From: Steromphala cineraria
Taxonomy: Eukaryota; Mollusca; Gastropoda; Trochida; Trochidae
Direction of reading: 5' to 3'
Assembly (NCBI GenBank): GCA_916613615.1
Contig: OU744735.1
Location: forward strand, 45,350,468 to 45,414,467
Length of the DNA stretch: 64,000 nt
The notes beneath the pieces are model-generated. The model saw only the letters and a list, made by a program, of their open reading frames with translations. It did no database searches and was not told the DNA's origin. Below are positions 23,963 through 35,297 of the stretch, in pieces. How positions within the stretch are numbered: the first letter of the stretch is position 1; every line of letters begins with the position of its first letter. Both the position numbers and the translations under genes were made by a program.

Positions 23963-24231
23963 ATAAATTTTTCTTTAGGATGTGGCAAGTATGTCGATCT
24001 TTAAATGGTTATTAGTCCCCTTTAAGAAATAAACACGTTATCAATATAATTACATTAGTCAATCATTACATAATTGATATTATAGTTTACATAATGCTAT
24101 CATGGACAGAACTAACCGATAATAAGAATTAAATGCAGGGTAATATTGAAGTCAAGTGAAGGGTCTGCTCTCTTCAGAATTGAACGTGTCATTTAAACGA
24201 CTATAGTGTCCTCTACATGTATGTTAGCAGT

Positions 24232-24588
24232 CTAAAGGGGCAGCAGCACGTTTGAAGAAGGAATATAAGGTAATGTCAGGAAATTGAAAATAACTGGTTC
24301 CAATTAAAAGCGAAGTATCTGAACTAAATGAAGTAATAATAAATAAAATATGCTATGTAAAGTTCAGCCATGCGATTCCTTTTGCTTACACAAAATGAAT
24401 TAGAGGTGTTCACACAAAAATGGCCACCCATTAGTGCATCTTTATAATGTGTTCTCTGACTGTGGATGATTGGTTTGTGTCATGAGATTTCTTACACTAT
24501 CAAAATAAAACATTTAGCATTAACGTACAATTACAAGTGAAAAATTGAAAAAATAAAATTTCGAAAAACGTGCTACTTCCCCTTTAAA
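24232..24588 (-). repeat. MITE of the TTAA family
   Basis: Both inverted ends are present, with single changes (GGGGCAGCAGCACG; CGTGCTACTTCCCC). The left flank is CTAA instead of TTAA. Same orientation as the 4068 copy. Confidence 0.8.
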
Positions 24589-24964
24589 TAGAGGGAAAAT
24601 AACAGATTGGAATGTTTCCTTCCTAGTTACACAAAACAGGTGGGTTGTGGTGACTCCATGCTTCTGTCAGCGTATACTTGGCAATGGTGTAACGATAACA
24701 CTTATATCGTTTGTAACGATAACACTTATATCGTTATCTTTTCCTGGACAGTAGTAGCAGGAGATGCCTGTAATAGACGAGACAACCATACTTAGAACAC
24801 ATTCATGTTATTTTTCACACGAATAACGATGTGCTAATTTTATTTATTACCTACGAGGGCAGTAATATCGAGGTTCATATTTTTCATATGTTCCCCTTGG
24901 GAAAAATATCCTTTTTTCATTGTGACGTCACGTTTTAAACAATGCCATGACATCACGGTTCACT

Positions 24965-25300
24965 TATGACTAACAAATCTACAAGTTCTAATCCTCACTA
25001 GTCTAGGAGTATGAACACAAAGTTTTAGCTTTCTTAACCATATGCTTCTGAAGAAGAAGATGTAAATAGGGTTTGAGGGCGTGGCCCCTGTTGCCTTTAT
25101 TAGGAGCCACAGGCTCACCAAAGCTACAATTTTTAATCCTCACTAGTCAAGGAGTATACACACAAAGTCTCAGCTTTCGAGGCCTTATGCTGCTCGAGAA
25201 GAAATCGAAAATGCACAAAGTTTACGGACGGATGGACGGACGCCGGACACCATGCCATGCCATAAGCCCATCTCGCCTTACAGCCCAGATGATAAAAAAA
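24965..25300 (+). repeat. pearl-like satellite element, diverged short copy
   Basis: About one and a half units resembling the array at 42214-44032 (CTCACTAGTC, AAGGAGTATAC, GCTTTCGAGG). They are followed by the ACGGACGGATGGACGGACG microsatellite and a 3' end containing CCATGCCATAAGCCCATCT. The terminal hairpin is degenerate. Confidence 0.6.
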
Positions 25301-25465
25301 GACCGTATGAAGAGAAGGAAACACTTTTGTGAAAAATATATGTAAGGATACTTGGTGTGTATTTATATGATTATGTAATAATTTGATATCGGGTTCGTAA
25401 GTTTGTACAAGAACGTTTAGCTAACTTGAACTGAATGTGCTTGATAAGAATAATCAGAAACGAAC

Positions 25466-26096
25466 CTGGCAGTGTGGTATCGGCATTACCGAATTGGTTG
25501 ATCTCTTCTTACGGCTCCTGGTATCAACTTCCGGTCCAGCAGCTTTGGTTCCCGTATGTACTGTTGAGCCAGACATGGAGTGTCCGCCGTCTCTTCTCTG
25601 TGTGTAGATTCTCGTCTCTGAGTTTGAACTTGTCAGATTTTTCTTCTTCTGAAATGCTGAATTACGCTGATTTCTTTGGTCTCCTTTGGGGGATTGTTTC
25701 TGCTAAGGGTTTTCTTTTGACGACTGTAGATCCTTAATATCTCCATCAGACAGTGTGTGAAGATCTTGTGACTGAGATTCGCTTTGCGCATCACTAGATA
25801 GGCGTACTGTCGTCGCTTCTTCTGGTGATGAAACCGGAAGTGGTATCCGGACAGACCCAAACTGTCCAAGGTCAATGTCGAGGCTGTTCGTCTGACTGGA
25901 TGAACTCTGATTGGATACAAGACTTTGTTGGCGCTTCATTATTACTGGAGTGTGGCCATCTTGAACGTAGATATTGGTTGTCATATTCACGTTGATATTT
26001 TGAACGATATCATTTGTGTTGTGATATGTAACGATAGAGTTCCCTTGGCCGATTTGAACAGTACCTTCAGATTGGCTGCTATCCAGGTCGTTGTCA
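25466..26096 (-). pseudogene. RHIM-like exon interrupted by one TAG
   Basis: Acceptor AACATTTCAG at 26097, then 210 codons in one frame to a donor (CTGCCAG|GTTCGT) at 25466, with a single in-frame TAG at 25703-25705. The first base completes a codon from an upstream exon (phase 2). Near the start EGTVQIGQGNSIVT matches the RHIM core (I/V)-Q-(I/V/L)-G with the Asn three residues later, as in RIPK1. RHIMs form amyloid-like cross-beta stacks in necroptosis and innate immune signalling. The rest is polar Ser/Gln-rich, with basic RSRKKRS near the end. The TAG makes it a pseudogene, a truncated allele (protein ending SKENP) or a readthrough case. The QIGxxN motif is shared with the first coding exon at 57058-57445, so the two may be paralogues. 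Confidence 0.6.
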
Positions 26097-26809
26097 CTGA
26101 AATGTTAAATATCTTTATCATGGTATTTTTCTGTGTTTAGGTTGATAACATTATTTTCGCTCATTATTTATCAGATGCATTATTGTCTTCACATATTCAA
26201 TCGATCTTAGAGACGGCTTATTTCAACATTAAAGTATAGTTTTTGAGTGACTTCACAAAACAATGGCACATGACGTCAATTGTGCGGTAGCGCCACCAGC
26301 CATGACCCTGGTAGAGGATTTTCGATGGATTCATACAGTTACAGAGTGATATTTTGGAGTAAAATTAATTTAAACAAGTTAAACCTAACTATCATGGTTT
26401 CGACGTTATGATATAGATTTTTCATAAAATGTTTATTATAAGTGGGGGTGAACAAATACATAATTCAAAAAACGAGTTACGGTTGGTTTACTTGTAATGC
26501 TTTTATATACTGAACATCTTTAAAAACGCACCACTTATTATTATAAATACCTTGTTTTGAAAATGAGTAAAATTAAATCGGTAAAAGGATGAATATGAAA
26601 GGCCAAAAACAGCAAAAAGTTCACAGTCTTCGAGAAGGTTATATAGCTGTTTATCAAAGACGTATAGGGTCAAAACGAAAAGTCAGAAATGGCCGAGTCA
26701 ACATTTGTAGCAACAAACATTAAGAAAGGTAATCAACTCTGCCATCCCACGTCAAGATCGGTCTTGTGATGATAATTTTCCAAACCGACTATATAACGTT
26801 ACCAACGAA
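26097..26809. other. probable intron/intergenic, AT-rich
   Basis: Nothing supportable beyond the acceptor side of the preceding exon. Confidence 0.4.
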
Positions 26810-27114
26810 CCAGGGGCGGGATAGCGCAGTGGTTAGCGCGTTCGGCTTTGGATCAGGAGGTGGTTCGAATCCCACCAGGGGCTCGGCAACTTTGTCTGCA
26901 GTAGAGAACTGTTCTCCACGCAGTCAGGTTTGGGTGCAATACTTCACTGAATATCAGCGAAGTACCACCGATTGTTCGCTAGTTCCAGCCGAAGTTACAC
27001 CGCAATACATAACCACAATAGTGTTGTGGGCTTTATCGCTGCAATAGTACTAGCAGCTGCGATATTGGTGAACTACTCTTGAAAGCGGCGATAAACCCAA
27101 TATCACCTCACCTC
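26810..27114 (+). mobile_element. full-length tRNA-derived SINE
   Basis: The tRNA-like head has an A box (TAGCGCAGTGGTTAGCGCG) and a B box (GGTTCGAATCCC), which form an internal RNA polymerase III promoter. A ~180-bp tRNA-unrelated body and a tail of ATCACCTCACCTCACC follow. The insertion is flanked by the 9-bp duplication ACCAACGAA (26801-26809, 27115-27123), proving retroposition. Related copies lie at 34251 and, inverted, near 30850. Confidence 0.9.
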
Positions 27115-27179
27115 ACCAACGAATAATGTCCATGCAACACTGTCTTGATGGTAACGTTCTCCAAGAGTACGTCATTTCG

Positions 27180-27363
27180 TCAACTGAGACGAGATTCCCC
27201 AGAGAACGGTACATTGTATTCTTCATTGTCGATGGCGTTCAACCAAAAGTTGTCATTTATTTCGATGTATTTCCGTCGTGATAGGCCAAAAGTGAAGACG
27301 TCGCGCACGCTGACCGACGGCAGGTAGAAGGCGTTGGATAGTCTCTGGTATGATACTGTCATC
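27180..27363 (-). CDS. possible exon, unknown protein
   Basis: An acceptor (CCAGCTTTCAG) precedes 60 open codons that read MTVSYQRLSNAFYLPSV and on to TGA. Composition is protein-like and GC is higher than the flanks. A plus-strand frame of ~45 codons is also open. It lies upstream of the RHIM-like exon on the same strand but no donor fits. Family not recognised. Confidence 0.3.
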
Positions 27364-28047
27364 CTGAAAGCTGGCAATATTTTGTCACCAAGGTGGCGAA
27401 AAAAAATGGCGACCTTATTTGACGTTTTAAAACTTCGTTATCCAGGACGTGAGCGACGTTTGGTTGTCTTGGATATTGTCTGCTTCAAAGTTTGAAATAG
27501 TTGCTAGGATATATCCACTGACCATTATTGACGATTTATGAATATTGATCAAGTTATAGGTTTTATAAATTTGTATAATATCATAAAAAGTGTCCCTCTC
27601 AGAAAAAGACTAACATAAGCATTGTGATTAATTATATAACTGGTTCTTTTACAACAATATTCTTATTCGGGGTTGACAATGCATCTAGATATCTTTTCAA
27701 GATACAACAATCAGTAACAAAAGCCTTAAATATATAAATTGTCTGTCCTCATAAAGCTATCAGTTCAGTTCAGCTGTTCTATGAACATGGGTTAGAAGTC
27801 GTGTGGCTTATATTAACCGTTTTAAGGGAAGTCTTATTTTGAAATTCTAATCCTGAACTACTCAAAATGAACAATATTTTGAATTTTACCCGCATTTTAC
27901 CGCATCTTTAGTGTCATCAAAGCAAAATGGTATTATTCTTGTCTATTTTAAAATGACCCTCCCCAAACTCTTGTAATTTTTTTCATGACCCTCCCCTAAA
28001 GGCTGTATATTTTTTTATGACCCTCCCCTGAAAGCCCCCGGCCCACC

Positions 28048-28073
28048 CACCCCCCCCCCCCCCCCCCCCCCCT
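28048..28073. repeat. poly-C tract
   Basis: A run of about 25 C follows three degenerate copies of ATGACCCTCCCC. Another run lies at 28510-28541. Length is likely unstable and poorly resolved by sequencing. Confidence 0.8.
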
Positions 28074-28152
28074 GTAATAAATGACCGGTCCCCGACAGAC
28101 GCCGAGTCAGACATGATCGACAATAGATGCCCCCTTACAAAATGGAACTCGT

Positions 28153-28364
28153 CTATGCCGGGGGTTTTGCTCCTTGATATTTGAATATTGGAATAGCCGT
28201 GAGTAAAGGTAACTCTATCATTGCGTGTCCATCAAATATATTTCTCACTTTCTTCAACACAGCTATTAATATCGTACCGTTTAAAACGCGGATTCCATTA
28301 CTTGTTGACAATAAAGACTGAGACGCCCCTATCAATATAATAGATGATTCTAATAGAAAATCTT
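28153..28364 (-). other. open segment of 70 codons, unassigned
   Basis: An open minus-strand frame with a mixed, protein-like composition (includes VLKKVRNIFDGHAMIELP) ends in TAG at 28153. It begins just after a stop, with no good acceptor, and part of it lies in a duplicated segment. It could be chance or a decayed mobile-element frame. Confidence 0.2.
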
Positions 28365-28510
28365 ATGACGTGGTTAAGGATTATGACGTCATAAGCGCCC
28401 GCGTGAATGATGTCACTGCATTGTTGCTGTAATCGAAGGAAGCCCGCTGCGTTCGGCTCTGATTGACCACTTAAACTACTTTATCTACCTCAAAAGATTT
28501 GGTCAACCCT

Positions 28511-28542
<32 letters not shown>

Positions 28543-28625
28543 CGTAAACACACGAAAATACAACATGATAAATAACTTTTCAAAAGATTTAATCTCAATA
28601 AACAGCAGAATACCAGCTCTGAAAT
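28340..28625 (+). repeat. segmental duplication, copy 1
   Basis: ~285 bp repeated at 29292-29545 with ~93% identity by eye. It includes the perfect palindrome TTATGACGTCATAA and a poly-C tract of different length in the two copies. Confidence 0.85.
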
Positions 28626-28860
28626 TGCCAGTGGCCTGTATCAATGCGCGGTGAAGCGACCCCAAAATCAGAGGACGTTCAATCCAAAATTGATCACGTT
28701 TGATTTTCCAGGAGAACCAATCAGAATCTAGTATTCATCACATTCATGGTAGAATGATTTTTACCTTCATAGCTTTAATTAAGGTGAAATTGCTTACATC
28801 AAAAAAGTGTAGCCATATAGGGGGGTTTATTTCACTGATAGAACAGAGTAGCTTACCCTC

Positions 28861-29052
28861 AATCATATAATATATAGAGGATATCTGTCTTTTCTTGACT
28901 AATACCATGTTTATCTCATCGAGTGAGGTAGAAAGGTTATATTTTCACGAGTGGCGCAGCCACGAGTGAAAATATATAACTTTTCTACCACACGAGATGA
29001 GATAAACATGGCATTGGTCAAGAATTGACGGATATTCTATTTATTATATGAT
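28861..29052. mobile_element. 192-bp palindromic MITE
   Basis: Arms of ~90 bp: AATCATATAATATATAG at the left mirrors TTATTATATGATT at the right, and ATGTTTATCTCATC mirrors GATGAGATAAACAT inside. The centre is CACGAGTGGCGCAGCCACGA. Nearly a perfect hairpin. Confidence 0.8.
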
Positions 29053-29291
29053 TTTACCATTATAATTACGTCTGAAAAGGGTCATTTTCACGCCGAGCGG
29101 CCGCTAGGAACGGCCGTCACCACAGTAACACTGTGACGTCATAAGCCAATTCGCCGCGTGGGACCATTGTTTTATGACGTCAAATTATATCAGTCACCGT
29201 TCGCAGTGAAAATATATGTTATTTTCACTGTAGCTTGATAGACAGTTTATTTCACTGATAAATCCCAGTATTTCACTGCCCGCCATATATA

Positions 29292-29545
29292 ATAAAATAG
29301 ATTATTCTAATAAAAAATCTTATGACGTGGTTAAGGATTATGACGTCATAAGCGCCCTCGTGAATGATGTCACTGCATTGTTGCTGTAATCGAAGGAAGC
29401 CCGCTGCGTGCGGCTCTGATTGACCACTTTATCTACCTCAAAAGATGGTCCCCCCCCCCCTCCCATAAACACACGAAAATACAACATGATAAATAACTTT
29501 TCTAAAAGATTTGATCTCAGTAAACAGCAGAATACCAGCTCTGCT
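29292..29545 (+). repeat. segmental duplication, copy 2
   Basis: Matches 28340-28625 from AATAGATTATTCTAAT through AATACCAGCTCTG. The poly-C tract is shorter and a few bases near it are lost. Confidence 0.85.
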
Positions 29546-29983
29546 GAATTATATATTAAAACATTCAACAATCAAAATACTTATTTCAAAATAATTTCAA
29601 AATAGATATAGGCCTAGTAATATAGTATTTGATCAGACATTAATTATAAGTATTTGATCGTAGTTCCCACAATTCAATCCTCCTTAATAAACAGAAATGT
29701 GTAAAATGTCAACAGATATTAGAATTATGAACCAGCAGCTATATAGATTTATTCTTCAACTTTTGTGTTGCTGTAAAGCCTGTTATACATTACTTAATTC
29801 CATCTGGAAATAAACATTGATAATCAAATCATTATATGAATTGTTTTCTTTCATTTTATGAGCTCATCAGTGTGAAAGGCTCAGAATTGTAAAGAAAAAA
29901 CATGTAAAGTATACAGAGTGCGGAGCAAGTAGAACTATGTTTTATGGTTCAAGGCAATTACGGGTAGGTCATGTTGTAGAATA

Positions 29984-30104
29984 TACCGTATTTCATCTAA
30001 TAAGCGTCCGGGCGCTTATTTTTTCAGCACCCCTTTTTCCCCCGGCGCTTATTAGAGGCCCGGCGCTTATTGGAGACCCGGCGCTTATTAGAGGAAATAC
30101 GGTA
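29984..30104. mobile_element. 121-bp foldback element with TACCGTATTTC ends
   Basis: TACCGTATTTCATCTAATAA at the left mirrors TTATTAGAGGAAATACGGTA at the right. Internally there are three CGGCGCTTATT repeats. The TA ends would fit a TA target duplication. Confidence 0.7.
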
Positions 30105-30249
30105 GTCATTTCCCTGTCTGTCAAGTCGTCGATTTAGGTTCAAAGCAAACGTCAAACTGTCGAACCATTCTCAATGAAACTTGTGATGTTGATCAGTCAG
30201 CATTTTGTGTCTTTACTGAGTGAGTGAGTTATTGTAAAACGCCACTTGG

Positions 30250-30600
30250 ACTGTATTTCAGCCTGCATTTTTATCATCCGTCCGTGTGTCCGTCCGTCCG
30301 AGTTAAATGGGACAGCTTTTCTCAGAAAGTATCAAGATAGGATGACCAAATTTGCTGTGTGTCTTCAGGGTATCAATACCTTGATGGAGTTCGAAAATCA
30401 GGACCGCAAAATTATTTTTACAGAGTTTTTGCCCTTGTTTCGTGTGTTTTTTACTCTTTTCTCAGAAACTATTTACGATAGAATAACAACATTTGCAGTG
30501 TGTCTTTAGGGTATCAATACCTTGATGGAGTTCAAAATTGAGGTAAATGCAATTACTTATTACAGAGTTACAGCCCATTTAGGAAAATATTGGGAACTTT
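30250..30600 (-). repeat. pearl-like satellite fragment
   Basis: A CCGTCCGTCCG microsatellite precedes two ~150-bp tandem units sharing CTTTTCTCAGAAA and GGGTATCAATACCTTGATGG. The layout is that of the pearl/Helentron satellites in reverse orientation. Confidence 0.55.
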
Positions 30601-30846
30601 AATGAAAGCTAATTTAGCGGGGGATGTTGATGACCATGTCTTCTTGTTAATTTGATTATCATCTACTTGGGATATAAGTTTTGGCATTTTCCACGAAACA
30701 TTACTGCCGGTTTTGGAGAAAACATTAAAACCTCAGACCTAGGCAAGTAAGTAATGATGCGTAGATGTGCCTTTATGGTTTTTAACTTCTTGACAAGTCT
30801 TTGTTTCATGATATTGATGTAATATATAATTGGTGTAAATATTGAA

Positions 30847-31010
30847 GGTGTGGTGAGATGATATAGGATTTAACGCCGCTTTCAACAGTATTTCACATAT
30901 ATTATGGCTGCTAGTTTTATAGCAGGGAGAAAGTCTGATACACTAGTGTGGTTATGCATTGCAGTGAAACCTGTGAGCCACAGCTATGAACCATTGGTGG
31001 TACTGAGCAT
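30847..31010 (-). repeat. diverged SINE, inverted partial copy
   Basis: The reverse complement matches the body and tail of the SINE at 34251 (GGAGAAAGTCTG for the body, AACGCCGCTTTCAA for the pre-tail, GGTGTGGTGAGATGATAT for the tail). The tRNA-like head is missing or unrecognisable. Confidence 0.55.
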
Positions 31011-31129
31011 GAATATATTGAAAAATATTGAAAATGTTGCAGTTGTTTCAATTGATTTGACTAGATATTTACAACATAAACGAAATGACAGTAACCTAAG
31101 ACTGGCTAATAAGATTTCGCAGTCACAGA

Positions 31130-32495
31130 CAGTTTTCACAAAATGGAAAGGGTATAAATATCTCCTCTCGAAATATACGATTGGGGTTGGGGAGGGGGGG
31201 GGGGGGGGGTATTTCTGATTCATTTTCGAACAGGCAGGATATGTAATCTTTTGTAGACCCTTGTTTTGAAAGTATATTTGATAAAGAATAGCAATCACAT
31301 TGACTTGGTGCATGTACACAGAACAAAGAAGACATAACCTCTTCAAACATCCAAGACAAGGGAAATATAACAAGCATTTATAATCATAAAGCAAAATTTT
31401 TGGAAACAGACGCTATATAAATTCATTATTACTATTACTATTTAATTATGAACAAGCAAAAAGATCACAAAGTAAAATCACAAAGCAAAATAGTATTAAT
31501 AGTGTCGGTTGATTGCTGCAACGCATGATTATGTTCTGAGATAGTTGCATTACTATATTAAAAAAATAAGATATATTAACAAACAAACTAGTTTCTCAAA
31601 TTTTTATTAATTAAGGATTTTATGAACAAGAACAAACATATATATTTACAAAGCATTAAAAATACAATCTATGTAAAGCACTGAATATGTTCAAAGTTAG
31701 TATCATAAATAGGTCTTAAAAACTGATTGAATAATAAATATTTTCATTATCACGAAGACAAAATGTCAATATTATTTAATTGTTTAACTTAATAAAATTT
31801 TACATTGTTACAGCTTTCACAAAATGGAAAGGGTATAAATATCTCCTCTTTATTATTATACAATGGGGGTTGGGGGGATATTTCTGATACATTTTCGAAC
31901 AGGAAGGATATGTAATTTTTTTTAGACCCTTGTTTTGAAAGTATATTTGATAAAGAATAGCAATCACATTGACTTGGTGCATGTACACAGAACCAAGAAG
32001 ACATAACCTCTTCAAACATATCAAAGACATATGAAATATAACAGGACATTTATTTTGGCAATTTCATTTATTTACACAATAACATGATCAAAGCAATTAT
32101 AATCATAATTCATCTACTTATGAACAAGCACAAAGATCACAAAGTGAAATCACAAAGCAAAATAGTATTACTAGTGTCTATGTTGATTGCTGCAACCTAT
32201 GATTATGTTCTGAGATAGTTGCATTACTATATTAAAAGAATAAGATAAAACAAACAAACTATCTTTTCAAATTTATATTAATTCACACTTAACAAACAAG
32301 AACAAACATATATATATAAATATGTATATTCACGAAGCATTACAGATACAATCTATGCAAAGCACTGAATATGTTCAAAGTTAGTATCATAAATAGGTTT
32401 TAAAAACTGATTGAATAATAAATATACATTATCACGAAGACACAATGTCAATATTATTTAATTGTTTAACTATAATAGTATTTGACATTGTTAAG
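31130..32495 (+). repeat. tandem duplication of a ~680-bp segment
   Basis: TTTCACAAAATGGAAAGGGT starts both units (near 31134 and 31815). Most following landmarks (GACTTGGTGCATGTACACAG, GGTTTTAAAAACTGATTG) recur with the same offset. The poly-G tract near 31195 is present only in unit 1. A short L2-like tail (GACGCTATATAAATTC) lies in unit 1 near 31410. No coding frame is conserved between the two. Confidence 0.85.
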
Positions 32496-32689
32496 CAAGC
32501 AATAATATGATCAGCACAAGAAGAACAGCTGATGATCATTTTGATAAAGTTAGTTGAATATATGATAGTAATTCTTATTGTCATCATAACAAAATAATTT
32601 GGAAATTTGTTGTGAGGCAATGACAGCGCCAGTTCAAGTCATGTTCTATCTTGATAATGGTTGGCGTCAAGCAAGGAATCAACATCTCC

Positions 32690-32790
32690 AATCTTTTAAC
32701 ATCTGTTGGTAGGAAGCGACAGAGTACCAAACCCTCGCCTCACAGATTGAGAGCTGACACCCTACCTACTGAGCTACTTCCCTGGTTACC
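32690..32790 (-). repeat. tRNA-derived sequence (SINE head or pseudo-tRNA)
   Basis: On the minus strand AAGTAGCTCAGTAGGTAGGG is a canonical A box with D-arm, followed by an anticodon-arm-like CTCTCAATCTGTGAGG. The B box is degenerate and the acceptor ends do not pair, so it is not a working tRNA gene. Confidence 0.5.
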
Positions 32791-33174
32791 ATAGCGATCA
32801 TTTAGGTTTAAATGTTTCAGCTATTAAAATGCTTAAGTACAGCAGCTGGTTATCATTACAATCATGCAGAAACTGATATCATGTCAATACGCTGAGTATT
32901 TCACAGATTTATGTCAATTGAAGTATGTAAATTAATCATTAGTATACGCACAACCAGATATTAATGATCATTTTGTAAGTATCTGCAAATAAAGTTGATA
33001 CTACTACTCTGAATTTAGTTAATATCACATATATACTTCAGTTCCTATCCCAGATATACTTGATAGTGTATTTACATTACTGCTTACTCAAAACATATTA
33101 ACATATTTCATATGAGAAGACACTTTCAAGTTTTTGTTGTACTGGAGGAGATTCTAAGGGAGCGTCCAGGATCA

Positions 33175-33219
33175 TCAGATTCTGTCCTTTCTGCTGATGT
33201 CTTGTTTCTTAAGGAAATG
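33175..33219 (-). CDS. RHIM-like gene, last coding exon
   Basis: Strong acceptor (TTACTCCTTTTCAG at 33220) and 14 codons (HFLKKQDISRKDRI) to TGA at 33175-33177. It follows the phase-0 end of exon 4 (37554-37611). The last ~35 residues of the joined protein are a charged, probably helical tail. Another frame is also open to the TGA at 33128-33130, but only the phase-0 reading joins exon 4. The 3' UTR would continue below 33175; I could not fix the polyadenylation site. Confidence 0.5.
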   Translation of the reverse strand, partial: HFLKKQDISRKDRI

Positions 33220-34237
33220 CTGAAAAGGAGTAAGAAATAGTCAAACTTTTAACATTCTATTTATCTTTCACTTTAAATCCAATTTCTAGAAAAACCCTAA
33301 AGACAGCTTTATGGCAATAGAAGTATCTGACCTATTGACCTAGTCTTTAGAAACAGATGCTTAACTTTGGACAATCAACTGTTCAGTTAATTTCAATAAG
33401 ATGTAAACAATACTTAAACTTTCTCTTTTTGCACATTTTCATTATGTTATGTTATGAGACCTATGTATATTTACATTACATTGAAATAAATTGTATCTTA
33501 GCAGGAAAAGGAGGCTGTCATATTGTGTGATAATTACTATGTGTGATATTTACTTACTCAAATAAAATCCCTGTGACTCACTCTGAAATCAAAGTAAAAA
33601 AGTACTCGTTATATCAAATGCATTCAGTTTCATTCACAAAAGAGCACCCATTCTCTTGAAACTCACAATTTCTTCTCTAGTTAAGTGACTTCTTATAGCG
33701 TAATGTAAAACTAACAGGCACAAACAAAATCAACACGTATAACTTCCTCCCATTATGATAGACACAGTAAAGTGGGATTATTGAAATCAATGAGAAAACA
33801 TTATTGTTTATGTCTGATCCTGTGGACCTGTTTATTAAAAATGCATCAGACATGGCTGATACATATACAATACATTTGAAAACGACCTGTTAAGTAATCT
33901 CACAGACAATATAAGAAATGAATAAAAGGTACATATATACAAATAAATATTTATCAATATCTAAAAATCAATATTCCCATGATAATGTTATTTGTAAACA
34001 TGAGTTATGTAAACAAAGTAAACTACATTGTGTTAACATTTTACTAAAGTTATAACTAGTATTTTTTTAATTGGCATTGTATTTACACTAATAATAACTC
34101 TACATTGTTATAATGTAAAGACTACATAATATGTTGAAACTTGCAAGCTGTATCAGTATCTAGAACTAGCTATATCTTCTGATACAGTGTCTGAGGTTTG
34201 AAGTTGGTGATGTAACCTGACTGACAGTAGGCTATAA
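33220..34237. other. intron sequence of the minus-strand gene
   Basis: AT-rich with no exon or bordered repeat seen. It lies inside the intron between 33219 and 37554. Confidence 0.4.
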
Positions 34238-34250
34238 CTCTATCGATATA

Positions 34251-34484
34251 TGGTTCGAATCCCGCATCTTTGTCTGCAGTAGAGAACTGTTCTACACAGT
34301 CATTTTTGTGTGCAATAATACACTGATTTTCAGTGGTTTGCTAGTTTCAGCAGATGCTCGCGGGTTTCACTGCAAGACATGGCCAAAATAGTGTTGCAGG
34401 CTTTCTCCCCGTAATAACTATCAGCTGCAATATAAGTAAAATACTATTGAAAGGGGAGATAAACCCCATATCACCTCACCTCAC
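34251..34484 (+). mobile_element. 5'-truncated SINE with 13-bp target duplication
   Basis: It begins inside the B box (TGGTTCGAATCCC) and runs through the same body and ATCACCTCACCTCACC tail as the copy at 26810. It is flanked by CTCTATCGATATA (34238-34250 and 34485-34497). Confidence 0.9.
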
Positions 34485-34929
34485 CTCTATCGATATAAGT
34501 TACATTACTCAAGATCTCGACTCATTAATAGCTCTGTGGTATTACACTTTAAACATAATTGCAAGCAAAGAGTAACATACAAATCTTAATAATTTGATCA
34601 GAAGTCGATATGGCTTTAAGAATAAAAAACTCCAATGATTCTTTATGTAATTAAACATATTTCTAAAGTAAAATCTACGTGATTTGGCCATGACAATGCA
34701 GTTTAACCAGCAAACAATATGTTGAGCTAGAGACTGGTGATTGAAACTGCACTAAATATTTATGTATCATGTTCATAGTTTATTTCTAAACTGTGAGGCC
34801 AGAGGCCTGTAATACATAGTTATACATGTTTATTAACATTATTGTGTAGAACAGTTGTCTACATTGGACAAAAATATAAAGATGGATTAAACCTTGGATC
34901 TATTGGTCCACTGAGCTGATACACAGACC

Positions 34930-35297
34930 GCAACACTATCTCCCTGTGATACTCTATAAACCTTGTATAACTCAACCTACTTCAGCACTATCTCCCTGTG
35001 ATACTCTATAAACCTTGTATAACTCAACCTACTGCAGCACTATCTCCCTGTGATACTCTATAAACCTTGTATAACTCAACATACTGCAGCACTATCTCCC
35101 TGTGATACTCTATAAACCTTGTATAACTCAACCTACTGCAGCACTATCTCCCTGTGATACTCTATAAACCTTGTATAACTCAACCTACTGCAGCACTATC
35201 TCCCTGTGATACTCTATAAACCTTGTATAACTCAACCTACTGCAGCACTATCTCCCTGTGATACTCTATAAACCTTGTATAACTCAACATACTGCAG
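34930..35297. repeat. 52-bp minisatellite, ~7 copies
   Basis: CACTATCTCCCTGTGATACT recurs every 52 bp (34935, 34987, 35039 and on). The unit is related to part of the longer unit in the adjoining array, so it probably arose from a shortened version of it. Confidence 0.9.

Noticed and set aside
32690..32790. Functional tRNA gene
   Set aside because: A box present but B box degenerate and acceptor stem unpaired. The same applies to 39185-39270 and 63866-63922.
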